A DNA stretch of 64,000 nt from AC-50 sp035640455 (GTDB lineage: Bacteria > Actinomycetota > Thermoleophilia > Gaiellales > Gaiellaceae). Both the position numbers and the translations under genes were made by a program. The notes beneath the pieces are model-generated. The model was given only the letters and a program-made list of their open reading frames with translations, made no database searches and was not told the origin of the DNA. How positions within the stretch are numbered: position 1 is the stretch's first letter; each line of letters starts with the position of its first letter. Positions 19,404 to 30,016 of this stretch are shown here, one piece after another. The stretch lies in assembly GCA_035640455.1 (NCBI GenBank), contig DASQWB010000034.1:1-64000 (forward strand), in the 5' to 3' direction.

Positions 19404-19463
19404 CCGCCAAAAATGCTGCGCATTTTCGGCGGGACTGGTTAGTACCGTCGCTCCGCTCGGTAC
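19404..19463 (+). other. Two hairpins between nuoF and nuoG
   Basis: The only long gap in the nuo operon (79 nt) holds CCGCC-A-AAAATG (19404-19415) pairing with CATTTT-C-GGCGG (19421-19432), 11 pairs with one mismatch, and GTACCG (19442-19447) pairing with CGGTAC (19458-19463). No U-tract follows on the plus strand, so RNA processing or stability is likelier than termination. Confidence 0.45.
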
Positions 19464-19479
19464 AAGAGGACCCGCTCTC

Positions 19480-21675
19480 GTGAGCCAGCCGGAGCAGGTG
19501 ACGGTCACCGTCGACGGTCAGGAGGTGCAGGTCCCAAAAGGGACCGGGCTCGTCGAGACCGCGCTCGCGGCCGGGATCGAGATCCCCGTCTTCTGCTACG
19601 AGCCGCGACTCGGGCCGGCGATCGGCGCCTGCCGCATGTGCCTCGTCGAGGTCGAGGGGATGCCGCCGAAGCCGCAGGCCGCCTGCACGCTGACGGCGCA
19701 GGACGGGATGGTGGTGAAGACGGCTCTCACGTCCGAGCTGGCTCGGAACGCCCAGAACGCGACGCTCGAGTTCATCCTCGTGAACCACCCGCTCGACTGC
19801 CCGGTCTGCGACAAGGGCGGCGAGTGCCCGCTCCAGGACCTGACCTTCCGCTTCGGGCCCGGCCAGACGCGGATGACATTCCCGAAGCGGACCTTCGACA
19901 AGCCGATCCCGATCTCGCCGACGATCTCGCTCGACCGCGAGCGCTGCATCCTCTGCTACCGGTGCACACGGTTCTCCGAGGGCGTCGCCGAGGACGGCGA
20001 GCTCGTCGCGATCAACCGCGGCGCGCAGTCGGTGATCGCCACCTTCGAGGACGAGCCGTACCGCGGCCGGTTCTCCGGGAACGTGACAGAGCTCTGCCCT
20101 GTGGGCGCGCTGCTTCCGACGCCGTACCGCTTCGAGGGGCGGCCGTGGGAGATCCAGAGCATCCCCACCGTCTGCGGCCTCTGCCCCGTCGGCTGCAACG
20201 TGAGCGTGACGACGCGCGAGGGGAAGGTGAAGCGGATCCTCTCCCGCAACCACCCGGACGTCGACGGCGGCTGGCTCTGCGACAAGGGCCGGTTCGCGTT
20301 CGGCCACCTGCGAGCGCGCGACCGGATCGTCGATCCGCTCCGCCGCGTCCGCCGGCGCGGCCTCGAGCCGGTCGAATGGGGCGAGGCCGTCGAGGAGGCG
20401 GCGCGGCTCCTGCGCGGCGCCGAGGGGCGAATCGTCACCGCGCTCTCCGGCTCGGAGACGGTCGAGCAGGCGTACGCGCTCGCGAAGCTCATGCGCGTCG
20501 GCCTCGGCGCGCACACGGCAATGCTGCCGGAGGAGATCTCGGACGCCGTCGACGGCTTCCGGCTGCCGCTCTCGGCGATCGCCGACGCCGAGCTCGTCGT
20601 CGTGGTCGGCGACGATCCGGTCGAGGAGCGGGCGCCGATCGTCGACCTCTGGCTCCGCGCCGCCCGCCGCAACGGCGCCGAGATCGTCGTCGCCGGGATC
20701 GGCGGCGGAGCGGCGGCGTGCCGCCGGCTCGCCGGCGAGGACGACGAGCTCGGGCGGCGCCTGCGCGAGTCGGAACGCGCGATCCTCATCTGGTCCGGGA
20801 CGGGCGGAGCCGGCGGCGCGCACGTCGCGGCGTGCGCGGAGCAGCTCGGGTTCGGCGCCAAACCGGACAGCGGGGTGCTCTACCTCCCGCAGACCGCGAA
20901 CGGCCGCGGGGTCGCCGAGGCGTGGGCTTGCGCGGCCGACGAGGAGGCCGCGAACCCGGAGCCGATCGCGCTCCTCTTCGTCTCTGGCGACGAGGCCGCG
21001 TCCAACCCGGACGTGCGCGCGCTCGCCGAGCAGGCGGAGCGCGTGATCGCGACGACGATGTTCCAAGGAGTCGCCGTCGGCTGGGCCGACCTCGTCCTCC
21101 CCGGGACGAGCTACCTCGAGCGCGACGGCACGTACATGAACCTCGAGGGCCGGCTCCAGCGCCTGCGGCGCGCGGTGATCCCGCCGGCTCCGGACGAGCT
21201 CGCATGGCTCTCGCGGCTCGCCGGACACCTCGGCGTCGAGGTCTCGCCGTATCCGCCGGTGGTCTTCGCCGAGCTCTCGGAGCGCGCCTTCGGCGGCCTG
21301 CCCTACGGCGAGATCGGCGAGAGAGCCGACCTGCGCGGCCGCGAGCCGCTCGGCAAGGTCGAGGCGCCCCCGCTCGAGAAGCAGCCCCGCCGCCGCGGCC
21401 TGCGCCTCGTGCGCTACCGGCCGCTCTTCTCGGGACCGGCGGTCGAGCGCGTGCCGGAGCTCCAGTTCCAGCGCCCGGCTCCGGAGGTCGAGCTCTCGGC
21501 CGACGACGCCAAGCGCCTGAAGGTGAGGACGGGCGACGAGGTCTTCGTGCGCTCGAACGGGACGGCGCGGCGCCTGCGCGCGCGGATCGAAGGCCGCCTC
21601 GTGGCCGGAGTCGTCCGTGTCGCCGACGAGCACGCGGACGGGTTGCAGCCGACGGTGGAGGTGACGCGCTCGTGA
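19480..21675 (+). CDS. nuoG: NADH-quinone oxidoreductase subunit G
   Basis: 75-kDa subunit, 731 residues, carrying several Fe-S clusters. The N-terminal ferredoxin domain has [17 protein letters not shown] and a later CTLTAQ; then [28 protein letters not shown], and [12 protein letters not shown] for the extra cluster. The C-terminal part is a molybdopterin-oxidoreductase-like fold without cofactor. GTG 19480 follows AAGAGGA. Unlike its neighbours it does not overlap the previous gene. Confidence 0.94.
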   Translation: MSQPEQVTVTVDGQEVQVPKGTGLVETALAAGIEIPVFCYEPRLGPAIGACRMCLVEVEGMPPKPQAACTLTAQDGMVVKTALTSELARNAQNATLEFILVNHPLDCPVCDKGGECPLQDLTFRFGPGQTRMTFPKRTFDKPIPISPTISLDRERCILCYRCTRFSEGVAEDGELVAINRGAQSVIATFEDEPYRGRFSGNVTELCPVGALLPTPYRFEGRPWEIQSIPTVCGLCPVGCNVSVTTREGKVKRILSRNHPDVDGGWLCDKGRFAFGHLRARDRIVDPLRRVRRRGLEPVEWGEAVEEAARLLRGAEGRIVTALSGSETVEQAYALAKLMRVGLGAHTAMLPEEISDAVDGFRLPLSAIADAELVVVVGDDPVEERAPIVDLWLRAARRNGAEIVVAGIGGGAAACRRLAGEDDELGRRLRESERAILIWSGTGGAGGAHVAACAEQLGFGAKPDSGVLYLPQTANGRGVAEAWACAADEEAANPEPIALLFVSGDEAASNPDVRALAEQAERVIATTMFQGVAVGWADLVLPGTSYLERDGTYMNLEGRLQRLRRAVIPPAPDELAWLSRLAGHLGVEVSPYPPVVFAELSERAFGGLPYGEIGERADLRGREPLGKVEAPPLEKQPRRRGLRLVRYRPLFSGPAVERVPELQFQRPAPEVELSADDAKRLKVRTGDEVFVRSNGTARRLRARIEGRLVAGVVRVADEHADGLQPTVEVTRS

Positions 21676-22658
21676 GCGAGCCCTGGTGGATCAGCCTCAT
21701 CAAGGCCTTCGTGATCATCAACCTCGTCATGCTCGCGTTCGCGTACACGACGCTGCTCGAGCGCAAGCTCCTCGGCCGCATGCAGCTCCGCTACGGGCCG
21801 AACCGGGCCGGGCCCTACGGCAGCCTCCAGCCGATCGCCGACCCGATCAAGCTCATCCGCAAGGAAAGCTTCTTCCCGGCGAGCGCGATCGACCTCCCGT
21901 ACATCGCCGCGCCGGCGATCTCGATGTTCACCGCCCTCGCCGCCTTCAGCGTCATCCCCTTCGGCGCGGGCTGGCACCTGTGGCGCTGGCACGTCGACGG
22001 CGAGATCGCGAACGTCTCGATCGCGCTCCTGCTCGTCTTCGCGCTCGGCTCGATCGGGATCTACGGCTTCATCGTCGGCGGCTGGGCCTCCGAGTCGAAG
22101 TTCTCGATCCTCGGCTCGATGCGCACCTGCGCGCAGCTCGTCTCGTACGAGGTCTCGCTCGCGCTCTCCGTCCTCGGCGTCGTGCTCATGGCCGGCTCGC
22201 TCTCGCTCGTCGACATCGTCCACAAGCAGGGCACGACGCTTCCGTACGCGGCGCCGCAGGTCGTCGGCCTGCTCTGCTTCTTCATCGCGGGCATCGCCGA
22301 GACGAACCGCGCGCCCTTCGACCTCCCCGAGGCGGACACCGAGCTCGTCGCCGGCTACCACACGGAGTACAGCGGCATGCGCTGGGGCCTCTTCCAGACC
22401 GCCGAGTACATCAACATGATCACGCTCTCGGCGCTCGCGGTGACGCTCTTCTTCGCCGGCTGGCACGGGCCGTACGCGCCGCTCGGCCCGCTCTGGTTCT
22501 TCCTCAAGCTCTTCGTCGTCGTCTCGATCTTCATCTGGCTCAAGGCGACGCTGCCGCGCCTGCGCTACGACCAGCTGATGCGCTTCGGCTGGAAGGTGCT
22601 CCTGCCGGTGGCGACCGTGAATGCCGTCGTCACCGCCGCTCTCGTAGTCGCCTTCTGA
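21672..22658 (+). CDS. nuoH: NADH-quinone oxidoreductase subunit H
   Basis: Membrane subunit next to the quinone channel, 328 residues and eight predicted helices. Signatures are [20 protein letters not shown] and [20 protein letters not shown], holding the charged residues of the E-channel. GTG 21672 overlaps the nuoG stop by 4 nt. Confidence 0.95.
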   Translation: MSEPWWISLIKAFVIINLVMLAFAYTTLLERKLLGRMQLRYGPNRAGPYGSLQPIADPIKLIRKESFFPASAIDLPYIAAPAISMFTALAAFSVIPFGAGWHLWRWHVDGEIANVSIALLLVFALGSIGIYGFIVGGWASESKFSILGSMRTCAQLVSYEVSLALSVLGVVLMAGSLSLVDIVHKQGTTLPYAAPQVVGLLCFFIAGIAETNRAPFDLPEADTELVAGYHTEYSGMRWGLFQTAEYINMITLSALAVTLFFAGWHGPYAPLGPLWFFLKLFVVVSIFIWLKATLPRLRYDQLMRFGWKVLLPVATVNAVVTAALVVAF

Positions 22659-23152
22659 TGCCTCAGCCGCTCGACACGGTCAAGGGCTTCGGGGTCACCT
22701 TCAAGCAGATCTTCAAGAAGCCGATCACGCAGCAGTACCCGGAGTACAAGCGGCCGGTCTACCCGCGCTTCCGCGGCCGGCACCGGCTCTGGCGGCACGA
22801 GAACGGGCTCGAGAAGTGCGTCGGCTGCTCGCTCTGCGCGGCCGCGTGCCCGGCCGACTGCATCCGCGTCGTCGCGGCCGAGAACACCCCGGACAACCGC
22901 ATCTCGGCTGGCGAGCGCTACGCGCGTATCTACGAGATCAACATGAGCCGCTGCATCTTCTGCGGCTACTGCGAGCTGGCGTGTCCGTTCGACGCGATCA
23001 CGCTCGGGAACGAGTACGAGATCTCCGAGTACGCGCGCGACGACCAGATCTACACGAAGGACATGCTCCTCGCGCCGCCGATCAAGCGCGTGCCGGTCGC
23101 CGACGCAGAGCTCTACGACACGCCGATCCCGTTCTACAAGGAGCGCTCGTAG
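22658..23152 (+). CDS. nuoI: NADH-quinone oxidoreductase subunit I
   Basis: TYKY subunit with two [4Fe-4S] clusters (N6a, N6b), 164 residues. The ligand motifs are [15 protein letters not shown] and [16 protein letters not shown] 22658 overlaps the nuoH stop by one base. Confidence 0.95.
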   Translation: MPQPLDTVKGFGVTFKQIFKKPITQQYPEYKRPVYPRFRGRHRLWRHENGLEKCVGCSLCAAACPADCIRVVAAENTPDNRISAGERYARIYEINMSRCIFCGYCELACPFDAITLGNEYEISEYARDDQIYTKDMLLAPPIKRVPVADAELYDTPIPFYKERS

Positions 23153-23713
23153 ATGGCGGTCCTCGCGTTCAGCGCGGGGAACGTGCTCGTCTGGATCGTC
23201 TGGCTCGCCGCCGCCTTCGCCTGCCTCGGCTCGGGCGTCGCCGTGATCAGCTTCACGAATCCCTTCTTCTCGGCGCTCGCGCTGATCGGGAACCTCGGCG
23301 CTTTAGCGGTGCTGTACCTGCTCCTCTCGGCCGAGTTCGTCGCCGCCGCGCAGGTGCTCGTCTACGCCGGGGCGGTGATGGTCATGTTCCTCTTCGTCAT
23401 CGCCTACCTCGGCGGGCGGGCCGACGCGCCGTGGGCAGGCGGGCCGAGCTGGCAGCAGATCGGCGCCGTCGGCGCCGCGGGCACGCTCCTCGTAGAGATC
23501 GTCGTCGCCGTCGGGCTGAAGGCAGGCGGACGGCTCTCGCACGAGCAGGACATCCACCGCTCGTTCGGCAGCCCGCGCGCGATCGGCCGGCTCTTCCTCA
23601 CCGACCACCTGCTCGCGTTCGAGATCACCTCGATCGTGCTGCTCGTGGCGGCGATCGGCGGCGTCATCCTCGGCGCTCACACGCGGAAGCTCGCCGGGGA
23701 GAAAACGCAGTGA
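23153..23713 (+). CDS. nuoJ: NADH-quinone oxidoreductase subunit J
   Basis: Membrane subunit, 186 residues, five predicted helices, including the pi-bulge helix region QVLVYAGAVMVMFLFVI. ATG 23153 immediately follows the nuoI stop. Confidence 0.92.
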   Translation: MAVLAFSAGNVLVWIVWLAAAFACLGSGVAVISFTNPFFSALALIGNLGALAVLYLLLSAEFVAAAQVLVYAGAVMVMFLFVIAYLGGRADAPWAGGPSWQQIGAVGAAGTLLVEIVVAVGLKAGGRLSHEQDIHRSFGSPRAIGRLFLTDHLLAFEITSIVLLVAAIGGVILGAHTRKLAGEKTQ

Positions 23714-24030
23714 CGCTCGGGATCCTCGGCCCCGAGGTCTCGTGGTACCTCGCGGTCGCGGCCTTCCTCTTCGCCACCGGGGCGCTCGGCGTCCTCCTGC
23801 GGCGCAGTCCGCTGATCGTCCTCCTCTCGCTCGAGATCATGCTGAACGGCGCGAACCTCGCGCTGATCGCGTTCGCGCGCCACAACGGGAGCGGGGCGGG
23901 TCAGATCTTCGCGTTGGCCGTGATGGCCGTGGCCGCTTCCGAGGTGGTCGTCGGGCTCGGGCTCATCGTCGCGATCTCGCGCCGCCACCTCGACCTCGAC
24001 GTCGACAAGCTGCGAACCCTCCGCGGGTGA
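23710..24030 (+). CDS. nuoK: NADH-quinone oxidoreductase subunit K
   Basis: MrpC-like membrane subunit, 106 residues, three helices. The second helix holds the proton-pathway Glu in LLSLEIMLNGANL, and the third the Glu in VAASEVVVGLGL. GTG 23710 overlaps nuoJ by 4 nt. Confidence 0.94.
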   Translation: MTLGILGPEVSWYLAVAAFLFATGALGVLLRRSPLIVLLSLEIMLNGANLALIAFARHNGSGAGQIFALAVMAVAASEVVVGLGLIVAISRRHLDLDVDKLRTLRG

Positions 24031-25943
24031 TCGTCGCCGCCTGGATCTGCCTCTCCTCGCCGCTCGCGGCGGCGCTCGCGATCGCGCTGGCCGGAAGCCG
24101 GATCTCGCGCCGCGGCGCCGGCTACCTCGCGACGGCCTCGGTCTTCGCGTCGTTCGTCGCCGCCTGCGTCGCCTTCTTCGCGCTCTGGGGCGACGCGCCG
24201 CACGACCGCTCGCACTACTCGACCGTCTGGACATGGCTCGAGTTGGGGAGCTTCAGCGCCGGCCTGCGGATCCTCGTCGATCCTCTCTCGACGATGATGA
24301 TGCTGATCGTCTCGGGGGTCGGGGCGCTCATCGTCGGCTACTCGGTCGGCTACATGGACGGTGACGACGAGGAGCGCCGCTACTTCGCCTATATGGCGAT
24401 CTTCGTCTTCTCGATGCTGCTCCTCGTCCAGAGCGGCAATCTGTTGCTCCTGCTCGCGGGCTGGGGCCTCGTCGGCCTCTCGTCCTACCTCCTGATCGGC
24501 TTCTGGCAGGAGCGGCCGAGCGCGATCGCGGCCGCGAAGAAGGCGTTCGTCATGAACGCCTTCGGCGACGCGACCTTCGCCCTCGCGCTCTTCCTGCTGA
24601 TCCAGCACACGCGGAGCCTGGACTTCGACACCGTCTTCGCCCGCGCGCCGGGCCTCTCGTCGAACCATTGGCTCGTCAACCTCGTCGCGCTCGGCCTGCT
24701 CGGCGGGGCCGTGGCCAAGTCGGCGCAGCTCCCGCTCCAGACGTGGCTCCCGGACGCGATGGAGGGGCCGACGCCGGTCAGCGCGCTGATCCACGCGGCG
24801 ACGATGGTGACCGCGGGCGTCTACCTGATCGTCCGCACACACCCGCTCTTCGAGCTCGCGCCGAAGGTGGAGGACCTGGCGGCGGGTCTCGGCGCGGCGA
24901 CGCTCCTCCTCGCCGGCCTGATCGCCCTCGTCCAGACCGACATCAAGCGCGTCATCGCCTACTCGACGATGTCGCAGATCGGCTACATGTTCCTCGGCGC
25001 GGGGCTCGGCGCCTACGCGAACGGGATGTTCCACCTGATGACGCACGCCTTCTTCAAGGCGCTGCTCTTCATGGCCGCCGGGCTCGTCATCCACGCCCTC
25101 GCCGGCGAGCAGGACATCCGAAAGATGGGCGGCCTGCGCGGGCTCCTGCCGCGGACGTACTGGGCGTTCCTCGTCGGCGCGCTGGCGCTCGTCGGCCTGC
25201 CGCCGTTCGCGGGGTTCTTCTCGAAGGACTCGATCCTCGCCGCCGCCATGCACGACGGCTGGTACGGGTACCTGCTCTGGGTGGGGGGCCTCGCCGGCAC
25301 GTTCCTCACCGGCCTCTACACGTTCCGGATGCTCTTCGTCGTCTTCGGCGGCGAGCCGTCGCCGTTCGTGCGCGAGCACCTGATTCGGCCGCGCCGGCGC
25401 GGTGAGGCGCACCACGGCGAGGGGCCGTTCTCGATGACCTCGACCGTCGCGATCCTCGCCGTCCTCTCGCTGATCGGCGGCTGGATCCAGTTCGCGCCGC
25501 TCTGGATCCCGGTCACACACTGGCTTGACGTCGTCGCGCCGACGCTCCCGCACGCCGAGGCGACGAGCTGGCAGGAGGGCATCTCGAGCGCCCTCGCGGT
25601 CGGCCTCGGCCTCGCTGGCCTCGTCGCCGCCTGGCTCGTCTACTCACGTCGCCGCGTCGCCGTGCCGCGCCTGCCCTTCGCCCAACGTGCACTCGAGCAC
25701 AAGTTCTACTTCGACGAGGCGTACGACCTCGTCTTCTACCGGCCCGGAGTCGCGACCGCACGGCTCTTCGGCCGGATCGTCGAAGGGCTCGTCGTCGGCG
25801 GCTCGATCGTCGGCCTCGGGCGCGGCGTCGGCGACGCGGCGCGCGGCGTGGCCCGGGCGCAGACGGGGCTCCTGCGGACCTATGCGCTCGCGATCGCCGG
25901 GAGCCTCGCCGTCCTCGTCGTCGTCTTCATCTCGGTGCGATGA
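24027..25943 (+). CDS. nuoL: NADH-quinone oxidoreductase subunit L
   Basis: Distal antiporter-like proton-pumping subunit, 638 residues, including the long lateral helix at the C-terminus. Typical segments are WGLVGLSSYLLIGFW, the broken-helix region LPDAMEGPTPVSALIHAATM, and KRVIAYSTMSQIGYM. GTG 24027 overlaps nuoK by 4 nt. Confidence 0.94.
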   Translation: MIVAAWICLSSPLAAALAIALAGSRISRRGAGYLATASVFASFVAACVAFFALWGDAPHDRSHYSTVWTWLELGSFSAGLRILVDPLSTMMMLIVSGVGALIVGYSVGYMDGDDEERRYFAYMAIFVFSMLLLVQSGNLLLLLAGWGLVGLSSYLLIGFWQERPSAIAAAKKAFVMNAFGDATFALALFLLIQHTRSLDFDTVFARAPGLSSNHWLVNLVALGLLGGAVAKSAQLPLQTWLPDAMEGPTPVSALIHAATMVTAGVYLIVRTHPLFELAPKVEDLAAGLGAATLLLAGLIALVQTDIKRVIAYSTMSQIGYMFLGAGLGAYANGMFHLMTHAFFKALLFMAAGLVIHALAGEQDIRKMGGLRGLLPRTYWAFLVGALALVGLPPFAGFFSKDSILAAAMHDGWYGYLLWVGGLAGTFLTGLYTFRMLFVVFGGEPSPFVREHLIRPRRRGEAHHGEGPFSMTSTVAILAVLSLIGGWIQFAPLWIPVTHWLDVVAPTLPHAEATSWQEGISSALAVGLGLAGLVAAWLVYSRRRVAVPRLPFAQRALEHKFYFDEAYDLVFYRPGVATARLFGRIVEGLVVGGSIVGLGRGVGDAARGVARAQTGLLRTYALAIAGSLAVLVVVFISVR

Positions 25944-27577
25944 CCACGGCCCTGATCCTCCTCCCGGCCGGCGGCGCGCTCCTCGTCTGGCTCCTGCCGT
26001 GGACGCGCTTCTGGGCCGGCTCGTTCGCGCTCCTCGTCTCGCTCGCCGAGGTCGGCCTGTGGATCGAGACGCTCATCCGCTTCGACTTCTCGCGGCCGGG
26101 CCTCCAGCTCGGCGCGCACGCGGGCTGGTTCGGCGACCTCGGGATCTCGTACCACGTCGGCCTCTTCGGCTTCTCGCTCTGGCTCGTCGGGATGACGGTC
26201 GTCGTGATGGCGGCCGCCGTCGCCTACGCGTTTTGGACCGGCCGCGAGCGCGCCCGCGCGTACTTCGGGCTCCAGCTCTTCCTGACCGGCGCGATCGTCG
26301 GCGTCTTCGCCGCGCAGGATCTCCTCCTTTTCTACGCGTTCTTCGAGGCGATGCTGATCCCGCTCTACGTCCTCGTCGGCGTCTGGGGCGGGCCCGGCCG
26401 GCTGGGCGCGACGCTCAAGTTCGTCATCTACACAATGGCGGGGTCGCTGCTGATGCTCGCGGCGGTGATCGTGCTCGGGATCCAGCAGGGGAGCTTCGAC
26501 CTCGTCTCGACCGGCACGAGCGGGAACACCTGGATCTTCCTCGGCTTCGTCGCCGCGTTCGCGGTGAAGGCGCCGCTCTTCCCGTTCCACGGCTGGCTCC
26601 CCGACGCGTACCGGGAGGCGCCGCCGGAGGTCTCGGCGGTGCTCTCGGGAGTCGTGTCCAAGGCGGCCGTGTACGGCCTGCTCCGGATCGCGATCGCGAA
26701 GTTCCCGGGGCCGACGCACGACGTGCGCGTGCCGATCCTCGTCTTCGCCGCGATCGGCCTCGTCTACGGCTCGCTGGTCGCCTTCCGCGCGCCCGATGTC
26801 CGCGGCGTGATCGCCTACTCGAGCCTCGCCCAGATGGGCCTGATCGTGCTCGGTCTCTTCGCGGCGAACGACCTCGGCTTCGACGGCGCGATCCTCCAGT
26901 CGGTCAACCACGGGCTGCTGTCCGCGACGCTCTTCCTGCTCGCCGGCGGGATCGAGCGGCGCACGGCGACGGGAGAGCTGTCGCGCCTCGGCGGCATGGC
27001 GCGCGGCCGGCCCGCGCTCGCGACGATGCTGATGACGACCGGGATCATCGCGCTCGCGGTGCCCGGCTCGAGCGCGTTCGCCGGCGAGTTCCTCATCCTC
27101 GCGGGCGTCTTCCGGCAGGGCTGGATCTGGGCCGTCATCGGTGCCGGTGCGATCGTGCTCGCGGCGATGTACATGCTGCGGTTGATCTCCGCGGTGCTGC
27201 ACCGAGAGGTCGGGCCCGCCGTTCCCGACGCTGCGCTCGACCTGCGACCGGCCGAGCTCGGCTTCCTCGTGCCGTTGGTGGCCTGCCTGCTCGGACTCTC
27301 AGCATGGCCTGCCGCCGTGAGCCACCGCGCGTTCGCCGGCACGCGCGCGAAGCAGGCCGTCGCGACGGAGCTGGCGAGCAGTCGAACGCCCGTCAGCGCA
27401 GCCGCCGCCGCATACCAGCGGTGCCTGGCGGCACTCGAGGATGCCGAGATCGTCATTACGACGGCAACCGACCCGGCGGCCAGCGCCCGAGCCGAGAAGA
27501 AGCTCGAGCGTGGCTGCAGGACGCCGAGCGGTGCCATAGACGTCACGATCTCCGTCAGCCAAGCAGGGTCGCCATGA
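25940..27577 (+). CDS. nuoM: NADH-quinone oxidoreductase subunit M
   Basis: Antiporter-like proton-pumping subunit, 545 residues. Core motifs include FFEAMLIPLYVLVGVWG, FPFHGWLPDAYREAPPEVSA and AYSSLAQMGLIVLG. After the last membrane helix (about residue 460) there is an unusual soluble tail of about 80 residues, Ala-rich with two cysteines and ending DVTISVSQAGSP. ATG 25940 overlaps nuoL by 4 nt. Confidence 0.92.
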   Translation: MTTALILLPAGGALLVWLLPWTRFWAGSFALLVSLAEVGLWIETLIRFDFSRPGLQLGAHAGWFGDLGISYHVGLFGFSLWLVGMTVVVMAAAVAYAFWTGRERARAYFGLQLFLTGAIVGVFAAQDLLLFYAFFEAMLIPLYVLVGVWGGPGRLGATLKFVIYTMAGSLLMLAAVIVLGIQQGSFDLVSTGTSGNTWIFLGFVAAFAVKAPLFPFHGWLPDAYREAPPEVSAVLSGVVSKAAVYGLLRIAIAKFPGPTHDVRVPILVFAAIGLVYGSLVAFRAPDVRGVIAYSSLAQMGLIVLGLFAANDLGFDGAILQSVNHGLLSATLFLLAGGIERRTATGELSRLGGMARGRPALATMLMTTGIIALAVPGSSAFAGEFLILAGVFRQGWIWAVIGAGAIVLAAMYMLRLISAVLHREVGPAVPDAALDLRPAELGFLVPLVACLLGLSAWPAAVSHRAFAGTRAKQAVATELASSRTPVSAAAAAYQRCLAALEDAEIVITTATDPAASARAEKKLERGCRTPSGAIDVTISVSQAGSP

Positions 27578-29046
27578 TCTCGAAGCCGCACGTCGACTGG
27601 TTCGCGCTCTCGCCCGAGTTCGTGCTGCTCGGCGCGTCCGCGCTGGCCCTCTTCGTCGCCGTGCTCGTCCCGCGCTGGGCGCGGAGGGCGCTCTCAGCGG
27701 TCGTCTGCGCGCTCGGCTTCGCCGGTGCGTTCGTCGCCGCGGCGATCCTCTACGGCCGCTCCGCGCATGGCCATCCGATCATCGCCGACGCAATCGTGCG
27801 CGACCGCTTCGGCGCCCTGGCGATGCTCATCGTCGCGGGCTCCGGGCTGCTCGCCGTCGGGATCTCGGCGCGAGAGCCGATGCGGAACGGCCACGACGCC
27901 GAGTACTACGCCCTTCTCGCCGCGGCCGGAGCGGGCATGGCCTTCTTCGTCACGGCGAACAACCTGATGACGATCTTCCTCTCGCTCGAGTGGTTCTCGC
28001 TCTGCCTCTACGTCATGTGCGCGATCGACGTCGACCTCGTCGGCTCGCTCGAGGCCGGCTTGAAGTACCTCGTCGTCGGCAGCTTCGGCTCGGCGGTGCT
28101 GCTGTTCGGCTCGGCGCTCGTCTACGGCGCGACGGGGCAGCTCGGGCTCGACCGCATCGCGGCGACTGTCTCCGCCCAGCACCTGTCGCGCGACGTGCTC
28201 CTCCTCGCCGGCCTGGCGATGATCATCACCGGGCTCGGCTTCAAGTCCTCGTCGGCGCCGTTCCACATGTGGACGCCCGACGTCTACGAGGGCGCGCCCA
28301 CCCCGGTCACGTCCTTCATGGCCGCGGCGACGAAGACGGTGGCGTTCGTCGTCGCGCTGCGGATCCTCGTCACCGCCTTCCCGCAGGAGGCGCACCTCTG
28401 GACGGTGACGATCGCGGTGATCGCGTGCGTCTCGCTCGCCGTCGGCAACTTCGCCGCGCTCGTGCAGCGCAACGTGAAGCGGATGCTCGCCTACTCGTCG
28501 ATCTCGCACGCCGGCTTCATGCTCATCGCCGTTGCCGCGCACAACTCGCTCGGCGCGCGCGCGCTCCTCTACTACCTCGTGCCCTACTCGGCCATGTCGC
28601 TCGGCGCGTTCGCCGTCGTCGCGGCGCGCGAGCGGGAGCTCGGCCAGGCCGTCACGCTCGACAACCTCGCCGGGATGGGCTGGGAGCGACCCCTGCTCGG
28701 GGCCTCGATGTTCACGTTCATGCTCGGCTTCGCCGGCTTCCCGCTCACGGGCGGCTTCTTCGGGAAGTTCCTCGTCTTCTCGGCCGCGGTCGACCGCGGC
28801 TGGACGTGGCTCGTGATCGTCGGCGTCGCTGCGACCGCGGTGAGCCTCTACTACTACCTCGGGGTCATCCGCGCGATGTATATGCGCGCGGAGCTTCGTC
28901 TCGCCCCGGCCGGAGGGGCGCCGCCGCAGGAGCTCGTGCTTCAGACCTCGGTGCTCGTCTGCCTCGCCGTCACCGTCGCGTCGTTCTTCGCCGTGCAGCC
29001 GCTCGTCGATCTCGCGAAGCACGCGGGGCGCGCGCTGCCGCTCTAG
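27574..29046 (+). CDS. nuoN: NADH-quinone oxidoreductase subunit N
   Basis: Third antiporter-like subunit, 490 residues, about 14 helices. It has EWFSLCLYVMCA, the broken-helix segment FHMWTPDVYEGAPTPVTSFM and KRMLAYSSISHAGFM. ATG 27574 overlaps nuoM by 4 nt. Last gene of the complex I operon; the peptide-maturation operon starts 40 nt later on the same strand. Confidence 0.94.
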   Translation: MISKPHVDWFALSPEFVLLGASALALFVAVLVPRWARRALSAVVCALGFAGAFVAAAILYGRSAHGHPIIADAIVRDRFGALAMLIVAGSGLLAVGISAREPMRNGHDAEYYALLAAAGAGMAFFVTANNLMTIFLSLEWFSLCLYVMCAIDVDLVGSLEAGLKYLVVGSFGSAVLLFGSALVYGATGQLGLDRIAATVSAQHLSRDVLLLAGLAMIITGLGFKSSSAPFHMWTPDVYEGAPTPVTSFMAAATKTVAFVVALRILVTAFPQEAHLWTVTIAVIACVSLAVGNFAALVQRNVKRMLAYSSISHAGFMLIAVAAHNSLGARALLYYLVPYSAMSLGAFAVVAARERELGQAVTLDNLAGMGWERPLLGASMFTFMLGFAGFPLTGGFFGKFLVFSAAVDRGWTWLVIVGVAATAVSLYYYLGVIRAMYMRAELRLAPAGGAPPQELVLQTSVLVCLAVTVASFFAVQPLVDLAKHAGRALPL

Positions 29047-29086
29047 CTCGCGCCTCAAGCTGCCGTGTAGGGTGAAAAGCTGTTCG

Positions 29087-29983
29087 ATGGGCGAAACGCC
29101 GGTCAATTCCACTGCGGCCGCTCTGGAGCTGGTCGGGCTCGAGCCCGTGATGGCACTGAGCGTCGGCAACCCCGAGATCCGGATCGGGCTAGTCGACGGG
29201 CCCGTCGCGATCGACCATCCGGATCTCGCCGGGGCGAACATCCGTCCCGTCGAGGGCGCAGCCACCGCCTGTTCGACGTCGAGGAGCAGCGCGTGCGTGC
29301 ACGGGACCTTCGTGGCCGGCATCGTCGCTGCGAGGCGCGGGTCGCCCGCCCCGGCCATCTGTCCGGGCTGCACGCTGCTCGTGCGTCCGATCTTTCGAGA
29401 GGCCGGCGCCGACGGGATCTCCGCGAGCCCCGACGACGTCGCCCAGGCGATCGGCGAATGTGTCGGCGCCGGTGCGCGGATCGTGAACCTGAGCGCGGCG
29501 ACGGTCGCGCCGACGACGCGGGCGGAACGGAGCTTGCGGCTGGCGCTCGACCACGCAGCACGTCGGGGGACGTTGGTCGTCGCTGCCGCCGGTAACCAGG
29601 CCACGCTTGGAAGCTCGGAGATAACCCGGCATCCGGCGGTGATCCCAGTTGTGGCGTACACCCTCGACGGACGGCCGATGCAGCAGTCGAACTTCGGCAC
29701 GTCTCTCGGTCGATGGGGTCTCGGCGCTCCCGGTGAAGGCATCGTCAGTCTCGCAGCCGAAGGGCTTCCAGCGCCGCGTGCCGGGACGAGCGTCGCCGCA
29801 GCCTTCGTGACTGGGGCGATCGCGCTGCTGTGGTCGTTGTTCCCGGCTGCGGACACCGGACTTCTGCGGCAGGCGTTTTCGCCGTCTCGGCGCAGCTCGG
29901 TAATCCCGCCCTTGATGAATGCTCGCGCGGCCTACTCCGCCCTCGCGGCAAGCTCTTCCCGCCTGCCTGCGATCGTGGCTTGA
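29087..29983 (+). CDS. PatA/PatG-type subtilisin-like maturation protease
   Basis: 298-residue S8 protease without a signal peptide, so probably cytoplasmic. The start (AALELVGLEPVMALSVGNPE) and IGLVDGPVAIDHPDL resemble cyanobactin maturation proteases rather than secreted subtilisins. The triad is complete: Asp in LVDGPV, His in VHGTFVAGI, Ser in AGTSVAAAF, with oxyanion Asn in AAAGNQA. It would cleave or process the small proteins encoded downstream. ATG 29087 is preferred; GTG 29072 is possible. TAGGGT (29068-29073) lies 13 nt before it. Whether it can macrocyclise is unknown; it looks compact, with only about 35 residues between the Asp and His motifs. Confidence 0.82.
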   Translation: MGETPVNSTAAALELVGLEPVMALSVGNPEIRIGLVDGPVAIDHPDLAGANIRPVEGAATACSTSRSSACVHGTFVAGIVAARRGSPAPAICPGCTLLVRPIFREAGADGISASPDDVAQAIGECVGAGARIVNLSAATVAPTTRAERSLRLALDHAARRGTLVVAAAGNQATLGSSEITRHPAVIPVVAYTLDGRPMQQSNFGTSLGRWGLGAPGEGIVSLAAEGLPAPRAGTSVAAAFVTGAIALLWSLFPAADTGLLRQAFSPSRRSSVIPPLMNARAAYSALAASSSRLPAIVA

Positions 29984-30016
29984 CCTCGATCGCCCAAGGA
30001 GCATAGGCTCACTGGT

